Shown: positions 36,701 to 46,345, counted from the stretch's first letter. The stretch is DNA of 64,000 bases from G965262015 sp965262015 (GCA_965262015.1 OZ253494.1:1736001-1800000), one strand, 5' to 3'. The notes: a model not told the origin generated them from the letters alone. Translations and numbers: made by a program.

Positions 36701-37494
36701 GTAGTAACAGCACCGCTACTATCCATTCTGTAAGAGGTTAATAGGCTGTTATCTTGCCTGTCCATGCTACCCACAAAAATAACTGGACCACTTGGAGTTT
36801 GTATTGAACGAATGTCAGCTATAAGTGGCAACAGCTCGTTGCTATTAAGGGGAACTGTGCTCTCTAAGGTAGCTTCATCGTTCTCGAATTTATAAATACT
36901 TAATCCCTTGCCTTCCAAGACACTATGTTCTAGTACACCACTGCCCACGATCAAAAAAGTATCCGTGCCATGAGTTACCACATGCAGATATGAGGTATAT
37001 TTAAGGTTAATATCTTCTGTGTCTGCTCTGGAATCAATTATGGTGAGCTTGCCGTCTATACCCACCTTAAAAATATTAAAACCACTCTCTTTAAAAGAGC
37101 TAGTAGCGACATAATGTTGTTCATTTACCTGAAAGGTAATTAGCTCGTTAACTTCTTTCAAATGATAAGCCGGGCTATCAACATCCATTATGGTTTGGAT
37201 ATGTTCTAATTGTGCATCTGAAATATTAAACACTAGAATGGCATCGTCGCTACGGGCACCCGCATACAGATATCTTTCATTACCTGCCATAGTGACAGTT
37301 GCTAAAGCAGAAATCTCAAGGAGTCTATACTCGGATGTTCCCTCAAATCCTTCTACAAATTCTAGGAAATTGGGGTTGCCAATGGAGGGCGATTTAGGTT
37401 CTCTTACTGGCTCTGGGTATTCTTTAACACAAGATAATACAAGTAAAAATATTGTGAGAAAAACAGGAAGTATATGTTTAAAAGTATGGATCAT
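33748..37494 (-). CDS. Large NHL-repeat lipoprotein
   Basis: 1248 residues. The signal peptide ends in FLLVLSC, so Cys22 is lipidated. Residues 40-430 form a beta-propeller-like domain of unknown type. Near 435-525 there are two Cys modules (FDPICTNG, then EKCVSCNSGFGLDGELC). The first NHL block follows (about 530-860), then two more Cys modules, and a second NHL block to the C-terminus. NHL units repeat the pattern GVAVDGSGFVYVADTSNHRI followed by RKIT and a TLAGTGTQG turn. NHL propellers bind proteins or ligands, so a surface adhesin or scaffold role is likely. Adjacent NHL units are almost identical in DNA, so unit number can change by recombination. Confidence 0.85.
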   Translation of the reverse strand: MIHTFKHILPVFLTIFLLVLSCVKEYPEPVREPKSPSIGNPNFLEFVEGFEGTSEYRLLEISALATVTMAGNERYLYAGARSDDAILVFNISDAQLEHIQTIMDVDSPAYHLKEVNELITFQVNEQHYVATSSFKESGFNIFKVGIDGKLTIIDSRADTEDINLKYTSYLHVVTHGTDTFLIVGSGVLEHSVLEGKGLSIYKFENDEATLESTVPLNSNELLPLIADIRSIQTPSGPVIFVGSMDRQDNSLLTSYRMDSSGAVTTMTHISSIRHDDVISEGSVETDDFGYGRPNRYGFYAISALEIFSANENAPVFLLVAGDRIGSVSLFEVSRTDGSLRHIVSILWDFDNGRQEFVSGIFNLLHIYYADTSYLLFPNNTYSMGIYRASASGLDYVNVMYAMPGLHLRNVRAIASVHIDGRYYVFTAGSDRGIGMFKMNGEDDGATQIPIFDPICTNGTPSTVKISTDNIEKCVSCNSGFGLDGELCREQFDPICTNGVASMVKFPTANIEKCISCNNYYSLKRDETCTPIIVETLAGTGGSGFTNGASNIAEFKDPHGVAVDNSGNVYVADKNNHSIRKITSGGVVSTLAGTGTQGSMDGAGNVAQFSYPYGVAVDGSGFVYVADTSNHRIRKITSGGVVSTLAGTGTQGSMDGAGNVAQFNNPYGVAVDGSGFVYVADKSNHSIRKITSGGVVSTLAGTGTAGFMDGAGSVAQFSYPFGVAVDGSGFVYVADTSNHRIRKITSGGVVSTLAGTGTQGSMDGAGNVAQFDAPQGVAVDNSGFVYVADSSNHRIREITSGGVVSTLAGTGTAGFMDGASNVARFNQPFGVTVDGLGNLYVGGTWRNNRIRRIIVEPPTLDPICTNGTPSTAKVFFANTEKCVSCNSGFDLNGEICGGLDPICTNGTPSTVKVPTANTEKCVSCDDYYTFKSNETCAPVIVETFAGTGTAGFMNGAGNVAQFYYPIGVEVDGSGFVYVVDTDNQRIRKITSMGVVTTFAGTGTAGFMDGAGNVAQFNYPRGVAIDSSGNVYVADTGNNRIRKITSAGVVTTFAGTGTAGSMDGAGNVAQFNYQRRVAVDGSGNVYVADTFNHRIRKITSTGVVSTLAGTGTAGNMDGAGNVAQFNKPNGVAVDGSGNVYVADSESHRIRKITSTGVVSTLASAFNKPRGVAVDGSGNVYVADTDNHRIQKITTGVVTTLAGTTGTAGNMDGAGNVAQFNRPYGVAVDSSGNVYVADTDNHRIRKISIPQ

Positions 37495-37517
37495 AGGACT
37501 ACTTCCCCTATGGTAAA

Positions 37518-37664
37518 CTTATCGTCATAAAAGATTTAGATTTAAGTTTGGTCTGTCTGTCATATTTTTATACTCTTTCTTTTACTAAAGAGATAAGATT
37601 ATAGATAAATTGTCTAATGTTTTTTTACATCAAAGTACTTTTAAATTACCATAAAAATTAGTTT
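37518..37664 (-). repeat. 147-base upstream repeat of the NHL gene
   Basis: It lies 23 bases upstream of the 1248-residue gene. It recurs inverted at 63861-64000 with few substitutions and small indels in a TCTG stretch and a TTTACTAA/TTACACCG stretch. Read on the minus strand it contains a perfect TATAAT, so it probably holds the promoter. The rest of the gap to 37814 is AT-rich and shows nothing further. Confidence 0.75.
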
Positions 37665-37814
37665 TAGAAAGCCAAATCTACGCTGTCTATAACCAGTATA
37701 GACTCTCCAATCTGTACTTATAAGTTCTAATTATGTACTATAAGCTTATTTAAAGGAAAAAAATTATAGAAAAATCAAAAGTAGATAGAACTTTGATCTA
37801 AACTGTCTTTATAT

Positions 37815-39152
37815 TTATTGAAATAATAATCGTTGACCTTTATGTGTTTCATCAAATACGCCCTGGTCATAAGTTAGATGGCCATTGACTATTGTTGAAA
37901 CGATATAGGCACCTAAGGTATGCCCTTCCAAGGGTGACCAACCGCATTTATAAAGTATATTTTCTTGGGTAATCTTATATGAACGGTTAATGTCTACCAT
38001 AACTAGATCTGCATAATAACCTTCCCTGATAAATCCACGTTTTTGTATGCGAAAAAGTTGGGCGACTGAATGAGACATCTTTTCTACAATTTTTTCTATG
38101 GTAATTTTATTTTGTTTATATAGATCTAACATCATTAATAATGCATGTTGTACTAGAGGGCCACCTGACGGTGCTTTTAAATAAGTATTGTTTTTTTCAG
38201 ATAATAAGTGAGGTGCATGATCTGAGGCAATGACATCAATTTTATTGTTAATAAGAGCCTGTAACAAGGATTTTTGGTCTTCTTCTGTCTTGATGGCAGG
38301 GTTCCACTTGATTAACGTACCTTTTTTATGATAATCTTGATCACAAAAATATAAGTGATGGACACACACTTCTGAGGTGATATGTTTTTCTTGTACTGGC
38401 ATGGCATCAAATAAAGACAATTCTTTTTGGGTAGAAAGGTGAATCACATGTAATCTAGTATGACACTCTTTTGCCAACTGGATAGCCATAGATGAAGATG
38501 CAAAACATGCTTCTTCACTACGTATTTTGGGGTGTAGATGAATGGGGATATCGTTTCCATATTCTTTTTTATATAATTGAAGATTTTTTTCAATAATGGG
38601 ATTACTCTCGCAATGTACTGCAATCAACATTTTACATTGTGAAAAGAGGTTACGTAATGCTACTGGATTATCCAATAGCATATTACCTGTGGATGAACCT
38701 AAAAAAGCTTTTACTCCACAAATCTTTTGCGGATCTAATCTTAATACTTCTTCTATGTTTGTGTTTGTTGCACCTAGATAAAAAGAATAATTAGCCAAGG
38801 ACTTTTCATGAGCAATGGCATATTTCTCTTCTAATAATCTTATTGTAGTGGTTTGTGGGATAGTGTTGGGCATTTCCATGAATGAGGTAATGCCCCCTGC
38901 AATACATGCTTTTGATTCGTGATAAATATCTCCCTTGTGAGTTAGACCAGGCTCTCGAAAATGTACTTGATCATCAATACATCCTGGAAGTAAATAGAGG
39001 CCTTCAGCATTAATCTTTTTAATATCTACATTATGGGTATCAACGGATATTTCGCTATCTGATATTTTATAGATATACTCGCCTTTTATCAAAATATTTT
39101 TTTTTGATATCATGCCCTCATTAACTACATATGCATTTTGGATTAGTATCAT
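37815..39152 (-). CDS. pyrC: Dihydroorotase
   Basis: 445 residues, amidohydrolase of the long DHOase type (pyrC/allB group). It closes carbamoyl-aspartate to dihydroorotate in pyrimidine synthesis. Metal-site blocks are QVHFREPGLTHKGD, the GGITSFMEMPNT region, ASDHAPH near 310 and the APSGGPLVQHALL loop. Its start overlaps the ligA stop by four bases, so it is translated from the murC-ligA-pyrC transcript. A hydantoinase or allantoinase role is less likely but not excluded. Confidence 0.85.
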   Translation of the reverse strand: MILIQNAYVVNEGMISKKNILIKGEYIYKISDSEISVDTHNVDIKKINAEGLYLLPGCIDDQVHFREPGLTHKGDIYHESKACIAGGITSFMEMPNTIPQTTTIRLLEEKYAIAHEKSLANYSFYLGATNTNIEEVLRLDPQKICGVKAFLGSSTGNMLLDNPVALRNLFSQCKMLIAVHCESNPIIEKNLQLYKKEYGNDIPIHLHPKIRSEEACFASSSMAIQLAKECHTRLHVIHLSTQKELSLFDAMPVQEKHITSEVCVHHLYFCDQDYHKKGTLIKWNPAIKTEEDQKSLLQALINNKIDVIASDHAPHLLSEKNNTYLKAPSGGPLVQHALLMMLDLYKQNKITIEKIVEKMSHSVAQLFRIQKRGFIREGYYADLVMVDINRSYKITQENILYKCGWSPLEGHTLGAYIVSTIVNGHLTYDQGVFDETHKGQRLLFQ

Positions 39153-41194
39153 AACATTTCTATAAACTCTTGTTCTGATATGGTGACTAAATTTAATTTA
39201 AGAGCCTGGGCATATTTACTACCATGCCCTTCACCTACTACAACAAAATCAATTTGTTTGCTAATAGCAGATACCACGGTGCCTCCATTTTCTTGTACTT
39301 TTTCTTGTGCTTCTATTCGAGATAGTGAGATTAAGGTACCTGTAAATATAAATTTTTTATTCATTAGATTATTACTGGCTTGTTGTTTTTTGTATTGAAT
39401 GGTAAACCCTGTATCAAACCATTCATTAATCATTTGTATATTTTTTTCATGATGAAAAAATGAATAAATATTTTCTGCCATAACGTCACCAATCTCATGA
39501 ATAGATTTTAATTGTTCTATGCTGGTATTTTGTAATATTTTGATATTCTCAAAATTCTCTGCTAAAAGTGTGGCCACATGTGTACCCACTGATGCGATAC
39601 ATAAAGATATAATAAAATTTTTAAAAGAAGCAGACTTTCTTGATGCAATAGTCTGGAGAATTTTATTTATGAGAACAGGCCCCATACCTTCAATATCTTC
39701 CAAAATATTCTTGTCTAGCTTATAAATATCTACCACATTTTTAAGTATGCCTTCTTTATACAACTTAGCAACCCATTCTTTACCCAAACCTTCAATATTT
39801 AAAGCAGACTTAGAAACTATATATTGTAAAGAGGCGATTTGTTTTGCTTCACATTCTGGATTGATACATCGAATATAAATGTCTTCTTTTTTTAATGAAG
39901 ACTGACACGCAGGGCATACCACAATAAAGGGTGTATATTTTTGTGTATTATTTTTTTTATAAACTTCTACAACCTTAGGGATGACGTCGCCTGCTCTTTC
40001 TACTACAACCATATCATCTACAGCGATACCTAATCGACGTATTTCATCTATATTATGTAAACTAGCTTTTTGTACCATAACACCACCAAGATTAATGGCC
40101 TTGAGGCATGCCACTGGCGTAACCACCCCTGTACGACCTACTGAATATTCTATATTCTCTATAACAGTAATCGCTTTTTGAGATACAAATTTATAAGCGA
40201 TGGCATAACGTGGCGAGGTGCTTGTATATCCTAAAATATCATATAGACGGTGATCATTTACTTTAATAACCATGCCATCCATGTCAAAATCATAGTTACT
40301 TCTTTGTGCATATAATGTTTCATAAAAATCTTGTATGTCTTCTAAGCGACACACTGCACTGGGTGATATAACTTCAAAACCCAACAATGAGAAATAATGT
40401 CTACATAAATCTTGCTGATTGGTAGGGCATCTATTATATTTTTGGCTTTTTTCACTTTCTTGTACTAGAGCAACAGCATAAGGATAGAATTTAATCTTGC
40501 GTTTTGCAGTTAAATTAGAATTTTTCTGTCGTAATGTACCTGCAGAAAGATTTCGTGTATTAGCGTATATTTTTTCATTGTTACGTTCTAACTCATAATT
40601 AACTTTATGGAATTCTGTAATGGGGAAAATACATTCCCCACGAATTACTATACGTTGTGGCTTATGTGGAATTAAAAGAGATAAAGGTATGTTTCTTATT
40701 GTACGAATATTATGTGTAATATCTTCGCCAAATATACCATCACCACGGGTGCTACCCAAAACAAGTAAGCCATTCTCGTATATAAGCTCTACTGCCAGAC
40801 CATCTAGCTTGGGCTCGCAGCAATAAATTACACCTTGATTATCTGATAACTTCTTTTTTACATGAATATCAAAAGATACCACATCTGACCAATCAAAAGC
40901 GTTGTCTAAGCTTAGCATGGGGGGGCTATGCTCTACTTTGGCAAATTCAGATCGTATTTCACCCCCTAGTTTTATAGTGGGAGAATAAGGACTGATCCAA
41001 TTTGGATGGGTTTCTTCAATTGATTTCGCTAATAAGACTAGTTGATCGTATTGGTAGTCTGGAATAAGAGAGTCGTCTAGAGTAAAATAGGCATGTGAAT
41101 ATTTTTGTATCTTATCAATAAGTTGATTATATTGTTCCTGTGTATAATTCTCACCAGAAGATAACGGAGGCGATGCTGTTCCCATTCGAACCAT
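39149..41194 (-). CDS. ligA: NAD-dependent DNA ligase
   Basis: 681 residues with the full bacterial LigA layout: Ia domain with PDYQYDQLV near 45, adenylation domain with catalytic Lys129 in CEPKLDGLAVE, OB fold, a four-Cys zinc finger (CPACQSS...CINPEC) near 430, helix-hairpin-helix repeats (EDIEGMGPVLINKIL) and a C-terminal BRCT domain (KFIFTGTLISLSRIEAQEKV). It seals nicks in replication and repair. It sits 17 bases after murC and overlaps pyrC. Confidence 0.95.
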   Translation of the reverse strand: MVRMGTASPPLSSGENYTQEQYNQLIDKIQKYSHAYFTLDDSLIPDYQYDQLVLLAKSIEETHPNWISPYSPTIKLGGEIRSEFAKVEHSPPMLSLDNAFDWSDVVSFDIHVKKKLSDNQGVIYCCEPKLDGLAVELIYENGLLVLGSTRGDGIFGEDITHNIRTIRNIPLSLLIPHKPQRIVIRGECIFPITEFHKVNYELERNNEKIYANTRNLSAGTLRQKNSNLTAKRKIKFYPYAVALVQESEKSQKYNRCPTNQQDLCRHYFSLLGFEVISPSAVCRLEDIQDFYETLYAQRSNYDFDMDGMVIKVNDHRLYDILGYTSTSPRYAIAYKFVSQKAITVIENIEYSVGRTGVVTPVACLKAINLGGVMVQKASLHNIDEIRRLGIAVDDMVVVERAGDVIPKVVEVYKKNNTQKYTPFIVVCPACQSSLKKEDIYIRCINPECEAKQIASLQYIVSKSALNIEGLGKEWVAKLYKEGILKNVVDIYKLDKNILEDIEGMGPVLINKILQTIASRKSASFKNFIISLCIASVGTHVATLLAENFENIKILQNTSIEQLKSIHEIGDVMAENIYSFFHHEKNIQMINEWFDTGFTIQYKKQQASNNLMNKKFIFTGTLISLSRIEAQEKVQENGGTVVSAISKQIDFVVVGEGHGSKYAQALKLNLVTISEQEFIEML

Positions 41195-41211
41195 AGATGT
41201 ATAATCCTAAG

Positions 41212-42621
41212 TTATTTTATATTCTGGATAAGTTTGTAAGCTATCTCGCTACTTTGACCTGCACCCATGAACACAATAATATTTTTTTTAGAAGAAGAAG
41301 CACGCTTGTGAATTTTACAATTGTCATACAAATACTGTGTTAGGGTAGAATAATCTATTTTAGATGACAAGTATTTCCTGGCCCTACAAGAAAATTTTGC
41401 TATTTGTGTATTGAAGTTAGGAAAGTTGGCTACTTGATCGCCTGCTTTGTAGATGGGCAATAAAAATAGATTATCCCATCCAATGATGGTATCAAATAGG
41501 TTATAAAATGCATCAAAGAAATAACAAAATCGAGATATTCGATGTGGTTCCCAAAAAATATAGATATTATGATAATATGCACATAGTGCTTCGTATACCA
41601 TTTGTATTTCTCTAGGGTGATGTGCGTAATCGTCCATGACGTCAAAAGATGAGTTTTCTTGAATAAGCTCCATCCTTCTATTCACTCCCTTAAAATTATG
41701 GAGTGCTTGTTTTATGATAGTTAGTTTTAGATTCATATATATTCCCAATTGTAAAATAGCACTGGCATTATATAGGTTATGTTGCCCCATGAGCGAAATA
41801 TGTATACGTTGTTTATCATAGGTTAGATATCCATTCTTGTTAGCTCTTACCATATCATGTAGTTTGAGGGTATATTCTTGAAACGCCGTGTATGGTGGAT
41901 TAGCTTCCTCATACATTATAATATTCTTGATTACATGGTTTGGTATTTCGGATGAGAAAATTACTTGCCCCTTATTCTGGTAAGTCTGGTATATAAATTT
42001 TTTAAAGGTTTCTTGTAAATCTGTAAAAGAGGCATGTTGATCTGGGTGATCCATATCTATATTTGTTATTATAGCGATATTGGCATCAATACTCAAAAAG
42101 CTACTATCTGATTCGTCCGCTTCAATCACCATTAGAGGTTGCCCATTGTACTGTCCTCTGCCTATATGTATATTATTGCCCATATACATATTACCCCCCG
42201 CAATCACAGTAGGATCAAATTGGGCCTGCGATAGTAAAAAACCTATCCATGCAGTAGTTGTAGTTTTGCCATGTGTTCCTGTAATAGCGATAGTAAAAAA
42301 CTGTTGAGTAAGCCAAGTTAGTAGAACATGTCGTTGATAAATAGGATATTCTTTTTTCTCTGCATAGACTCTTTCAGAATCTGTATTAGGTACAGCTGTA
42401 CTGTAAAATATAGTGGAATGGGAGGGGATACATTCTGGTTTAGAACCTATCCATACTTTGGCACCTGCATCCCGTATATTTGCTATATATGGGTTTTCTT
42501 CTAGATCAGAGCCACTTATGGAATAATTCATATCCAATAATAACAAAGCTAAGGCACTCATGCCACTCCCCCCAATACCAATAATATGAATATGGCTCTT
42601 ATGGTCTAGTTTAATTAACAT
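41212..42621 (-). CDS. murC: UDP-N-acetylmuramate--L-alanine ligase
   Basis: The frame extends to 42687, but family similarity begins at SHIHIIGIGGSGMSALALLL, so the ATG at 42621 (MLIKLDHKS) is preferred; this gives 469 residues, normal for MurC. It adds the first amino acid of the peptidoglycan stem. The ATP loop is ITGTHGKTTTTAW, with the EADESDSSF and NIDMDHPD blocks and the late DYAHHPREI motif. First gene of a murC-ligA-pyrC run. No other mur genes are close. Confidence 0.92.
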   Translation of the reverse strand: MLIKLDHKSHIHIIGIGGSGMSALALLLLDMNYSISGSDLEENPYIANIRDAGAKVWIGSKPECIPSHSTIFYSTAVPNTDSERVYAEKKEYPIYQRHVLLTWLTQQFFTIAITGTHGKTTTTAWIGFLLSQAQFDPTVIAGGNMYMGNNIHIGRGQYNGQPLMVIEADESDSSFLSIDANIAIITNIDMDHPDQHASFTDLQETFKKFIYQTYQNKGQVIFSSEIPNHVIKNIIMYEEANPPYTAFQEYTLKLHDMVRANKNGYLTYDKQRIHISLMGQHNLYNASAILQLGIYMNLKLTIIKQALHNFKGVNRRMELIQENSSFDVMDDYAHHPREIQMVYEALCAYYHNIYIFWEPHRISRFCYFFDAFYNLFDTIIGWDNLFLLPIYKAGDQVANFPNFNTQIAKFSCRARKYLSSKIDYSTLTQYLYDNCKIHKRASSSKKNIIVFMGAGQSSEIAYKLIQNIK

Positions 42622-42687
42622 GGAATTCCAACTAAAAAATATCTGGTATATTGTCAAACTACCTATACGTATCACCTGAGAAACCAC

Positions 42688-43272
42688 AAAAGGCTAAGAT
42701 ATTAATTAAAAAAAGAAAACCAAACACACCCTATCCCATGTATCATTACAGGGTTGCATCTAGATCTGGATCGTCTAAAGGTTTCATAAACTATATTCAC
42801 TCGGGGTATTACTCTCGGTCAATCAACGTGAATAACTGTGTTGGTTACGTGAAGCAACACAGTTAAAGAAGATGCAGGTTCTAATTATTGTAAATGATAG
42901 CTAACCAAGTTTATTTTGTTTAGCTATGGTCCTGACTCTGCAATATGAACTTTTATAAAAATACCTTTAGTATTTTTTTAGTTGCATAAATGATTATATT
43001 ATTTTTTCTGTAGATAGATATAATCTATCTGATATTTTCTAGTTTTAATAGTCTATCAAGACTAACTTATTGTAAATGGTTTTACCCTAGAATAGGTTGG
43101 CTAATCTTTTATCATAAAGTTCTAACCCGTTACTTATCATATAAAAACTTCTAAGTATAACCTACGTATAGCGTTTAAAAAACACTATATTGCTATATCA
43201 TGTAAATAAATCTCTAAACCAATTGCCATACCTATATCTCCTGATCACAAAGATATAATGTTATAGTTTCTA
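42688..43272. other. 585-base gap with hairpin element and short palindromes
   Basis: Besides hairpin copy B (42802-42889) it holds two short inverted repeats: AGATAGAT-ATA-ATCTATCT near 43013 and TAGTCT-ATCA-AGACTA near 43050. The latter two lie 200-260 bases upstream of the barrel protein and could be operators. No gene is recognised; the open frame 42651-42866 has no ribosome site. Confidence 0.45.
42802..42889 (+). repeat. Dispersed hairpin element, copy B
   Basis: Plus-strand copy of the element at 27200-27287. The hairpin is AACTGTGTTG / CAACACAGTT (42834-42843 with 42855-42864), again followed by AAAGAAGATG. Compared with copy A one C-G pair has become T-A and one G-U has become G-C, so the stem is kept. 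Unlike copy A it is not joined to the IS-end motif. Confidence 0.6.
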
Positions 43273-45588
43273 GTGATAAATTTGGCACAAATATTGCAGA
43301 GTAAACTGCTTCTAATTATACTATCATTTTTACTTTTGCATACGGTGATAAACTCTAATGAGATTTATCATGCACCTATTAAGGTAGGTATTATCGGCTT
43401 ACCCTTACCTATTCGTGCTAGTCTCCCTAATGGTATACATATTGTGTGGGCACGGTTGTGGATAAAAGGGAGATACCAAAATTTTTTTACACCATTATCT
43501 ATGATGGGTTCTAGAGAAAATTTTTATGCAACTATTCCTAAACGTTATATTTCTTTAGAGGGTATGGAATATTATATTGAAGTATATACAGAAAAACTAA
43601 ATAAATTATATTTCCCCAGGCAAGCACCCCAACAAGTACAACAGATTCGAGGTATTCCATTAGAAAACAAAATAGATATTCGTATTTTAAACCCCAAGCA
43701 GGAAGCAATTCAAATAACAGGCCATCCCATTGAATGTACATTATCTGTTCGTGGTTTTGAGTATTTGACTAAAGACTATACAATCACTATTGCACTAGAC
43801 AATAAAATTATAATAGAAAAACCAGTTACTTCCTTTTTCCAACATGTGATTCCTAGTGTCCACGAATTAGGTAATCATCAATTAACCATTAGCCTAATGG
43901 ACGGTTCGCATGATGTTTTATTAGTGAAAAAAAGGTCATTCAATGTTAAAAAAGCGACACCATCATCTAAACAAGACTCACAAAAATTAGATACAGATAC
44001 CAATGCAATAGGGATACCAATGCAATGGGATATCTCAAGTTCTCTAAAACAATCTTATCAATACACCAATCCAAATGTAAGGCAACATCCCAATCAAGTG
44101 GATGACACATATGTTTATACAGTAGAGGGTGGACTTAATATAAAGCGAAATGATTATTCATTGTCCATAGGGCCTATTCTTGTTAATTCTCGCAATTCTA
44201 CGGATGGCGTGTATCAAAATAAATTTACTTTTGCTTTAAAAGGTGACCCTCTGAAAGCTAAATGGGGGCACATCACATCTACTTTTTCTAATTTATCTTT
44301 AAATAACATTTATTTTTTGGGTGCAGAACTAGAGACAAGTAATATTCATCCTACCAAGAAGGCCCGCCAACACTATGGGATTGTGTTATTGGGAGGGCAA
44401 ACTAAATTACCCATTGAACAAAACATTGCACAAACACGTTTAGGAAATTACGCTGAGCGTATTCTTGCCACACGTCTAATATACACACCCTATCCTAAGT
44501 ATTTTTTTCTTTCTATGCAAATGTCTACCCTACGTGACATTCCTGGCTCGTCAATTGTACACAATAGTATCCCTCTATTAAGTAATAATTCGATGGGCAC
44601 ACTAGCAACTGTCCAGTTCCCTTCCTGGACCATTATTCAAAAAATGGACTTAGAATATGCTTTTAGCTATAATACTACAGAATCTGAGGATTCTCATAAA
44701 GCGGTTAATCATGATCATGCTTTTTATTTAAATTTACGTGGTGGTAAAACACCAGTTACTTATGAACTCAAAATAGCACACATACGGCCATATTTTGTAT
44801 CGCAGTCTAATACTTTTATATCTGATACTGCTTATATTTCATTTAATACAAATACTACTGTATGGGATGGCAAGGCGACTATGCAACAGGATACTAAATT
44901 TTCTTATGATAACATAGAACAACAAAAAGTATACAGAACATATACAATATATAATAATACGCAGGTCTCATTTGGATTTATAACATGGCTTCCTATACAA
45001 ATTAGAAATACATCACAGGTGGATTGGATTCAAAAACACATTAGCCATCACATGAATCAAATTGGCTTGGATCTAGATTGGAATATGAACCACCATAATA
45101 TTACATATCATGTAAAAAATATAGTACAACAAAATTATACACTGCATTCAGATATACTAACTCAGCAGATAAATAGAAATAATCATCTGAATTATAATTT
45201 TTCCTATGATATGCGATATGCACTAGGAAATATATCAAGTATTCTACTTATGAATTATAGTCTTAATTATGATTATGGCCAGAAAGACCAAAATAATCGC
45301 ATGGCTACTTCAGATATAACATACGAGATGCAGTTTAATGCCTCTTTTTTAAAAAAACAATTGGGTGTCTCATATTTTTTGCAGTTTTTATTGTTTATAG
45401 AGCATGCACAGAATACACAAATCACAACGTACGGCTTAAAACATCACTGGAAATTACCACACAAAATAAACAAGACTCATATGATGACCCTTGATATTAA
45501 TTTGTATCATACCCTATACGCACTGGCAAAAGAACAGAATAATAATAACTCTTTGAACGTTTCCTTTCATTACACCATGCAATTCTAA
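43273..45588 (+). CDS. Large putative outer-membrane beta-barrel protein
   Basis: 771 residues. The signal peptide is KLLLIILSFLLLHTVINSN. Residues 35-130 and 130-225 look like two Ig-like beta domains with a charged linker near 230-245. From about 260 to the end alternate beta strands follow one another, rich in Tyr, Asn and Thr, and the last residue is Phe (FHYTMQF), the classic signal for insertion by the BAM machinery. I recognise no family. The start at 43273 is a TTG-type start; no better ATG is near the signal peptide. A small histidine-phosphatase gene converges on it with 11 bases between. Confidence 0.6.
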   Translation: MINLAQILQSKLLLIILSFLLLHTVINSNEIYHAPIKVGIIGLPLPIRASLPNGIHIVWARLWIKGRYQNFFTPLSMMGSRENFYATIPKRYISLEGMEYYIEVYTEKLNKLYFPRQAPQQVQQIRGIPLENKIDIRILNPKQEAIQITGHPIECTLSVRGFEYLTKDYTITIALDNKIIIEKPVTSFFQHVIPSVHELGNHQLTISLMDGSHDVLLVKKRSFNVKKATPSSKQDSQKLDTDTNAIGIPMQWDISSSLKQSYQYTNPNVRQHPNQVDDTYVYTVEGGLNIKRNDYSLSIGPILVNSRNSTDGVYQNKFTFALKGDPLKAKWGHITSTFSNLSLNNIYFLGAELETSNIHPTKKARQHYGIVLLGGQTKLPIEQNIAQTRLGNYAERILATRLIYTPYPKYFFLSMQMSTLRDIPGSSIVHNSIPLLSNNSMGTLATVQFPSWTIIQKMDLEYAFSYNTTESEDSHKAVNHDHAFYLNLRGGKTPVTYELKIAHIRPYFVSQSNTFISDTAYISFNTNTTVWDGKATMQQDTKFSYDNIEQQKVYRTYTIYNNTQVSFGFITWLPIQIRNTSQVDWIQKHISHHMNQIGLDLDWNMNHHNITYHVKNIVQQNYTLHSDILTQQINRNNHLNYNFSYDMRYALGNISSILLMNYSLNYDYGQKDQNNRMATSDITYEMQFNASFLKKQLGVSYFLQFLLFIEHAQNTQITTYGLKHHWKLPHKINKTHMMTLDINLYHTLYALAKEQNNNNSLNVSFHYTMQF

Positions 45589-45599
45589 GATAACGTAAT

Positions 45600-46343
45600 T
45601 TACCACAAAGAGATATGTTTGCTATAAGTTAAATGTGGTATAGTATTTATAGTTTCTATATGGAGTATTTTGTCTTGTTTTATAATGGTGTTTATGCTGG
45701 TATTATATAAAAATTTTATCCAATAGAATGCTTTGTCTCGGGGCATGCCTAATAAATGACATAGCATCCATGAAATAGGTGTTGCTGAAGATATCACAAT
45801 AATGTCCATTTCAGCATGAAAATTATACACTTTTTCTAAAAATGTAGATAAACGTGCTTCAAAATCTATAAAAGATTCAATTGTTTCTGGAGGTATCTTA
45901 TCCTCTTGCCATGCATCTAGTATATCTCTGGTTAGATAAAAAAATAGGGTACGTAATAATCTTATTTTACTTTCTTGGGATTTTTTAGATAGGATATTCT
46001 GAGAAATATCATTTCGGGTGGTATAGAAAAGAGATAAATTACGAGAAAAACCTCCGTCCTGCTGTGCTAATTTTTCTGCATAGTAATTCCATAATGCATT
46101 AGAAAACTCATTTAATTGCTCGGTTTGGTATTTATAGGAACGTATCTTTTTTACCTGACTGAGTAAGGTGTCAGATGTCTGGACATGTCTACGTAATGTC
46201 CCAGTAAAAATATAAACCTGTTTATCCAGATGATGTTTGAAAAATTTTCCCAGGTGTTTAGCCTGTAAAAATCCCGTATTAGACAGATGATCATAATCCG
46301 CACCATGGGGGCTTGCCTTAGCATGCCGTATAAGATAGATCAT
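45600..46343 (-). CDS. Histidine-phosphatase-fold protein, second catalytic His missing
   Basis: 247 residues. The N-terminal catalytic motif MIYLIRHAKAS (RHG-type) and the following Arg (GTLRRHVQTSD) are present. The second catalytic His, normally in 'vvSHG' before the last helix, is absent: the region reads IVISSATPISWMLCHLLG. It is the last gene of the lva-like operon, two bases after the LvaB-like gene. A phosphatase would fit a pathway with a phosphorylated acyl-CoA, much as mammalian ACAD10 carries a HAD-like domain. With the missing His, activity is uncertain and it may be regulatory. Confidence 0.7.
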   Translation of the reverse strand: MIYLIRHAKASPHGADYDHLSNTGFLQAKHLGKFFKHHLDKQVYIFTGTLRRHVQTSDTLLSQVKKIRSYKYQTEQLNEFSNALWNYYAEKLAQQDGGFSRNLSLFYTTRNDISQNILSKKSQESKIRLLRTLFFYLTRDILDAWQEDKIPPETIESFIDFEARLSTFLEKVYNFHAEMDIIVISSATPISWMLCHLLGMPRDKAFYWIKFLYNTSINTIIKQDKILHIETINTIPHLTYSKHISLW

Positions 46344-46345
46344 AA

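Noticed and set aside
42651..42866. 71-residue ORF upstream of the barrel protein
   Set aside because: No ribosome site; its last part lies in the dispersed hairpin element, whose base changes preserve pairing and fit structure better than coding.
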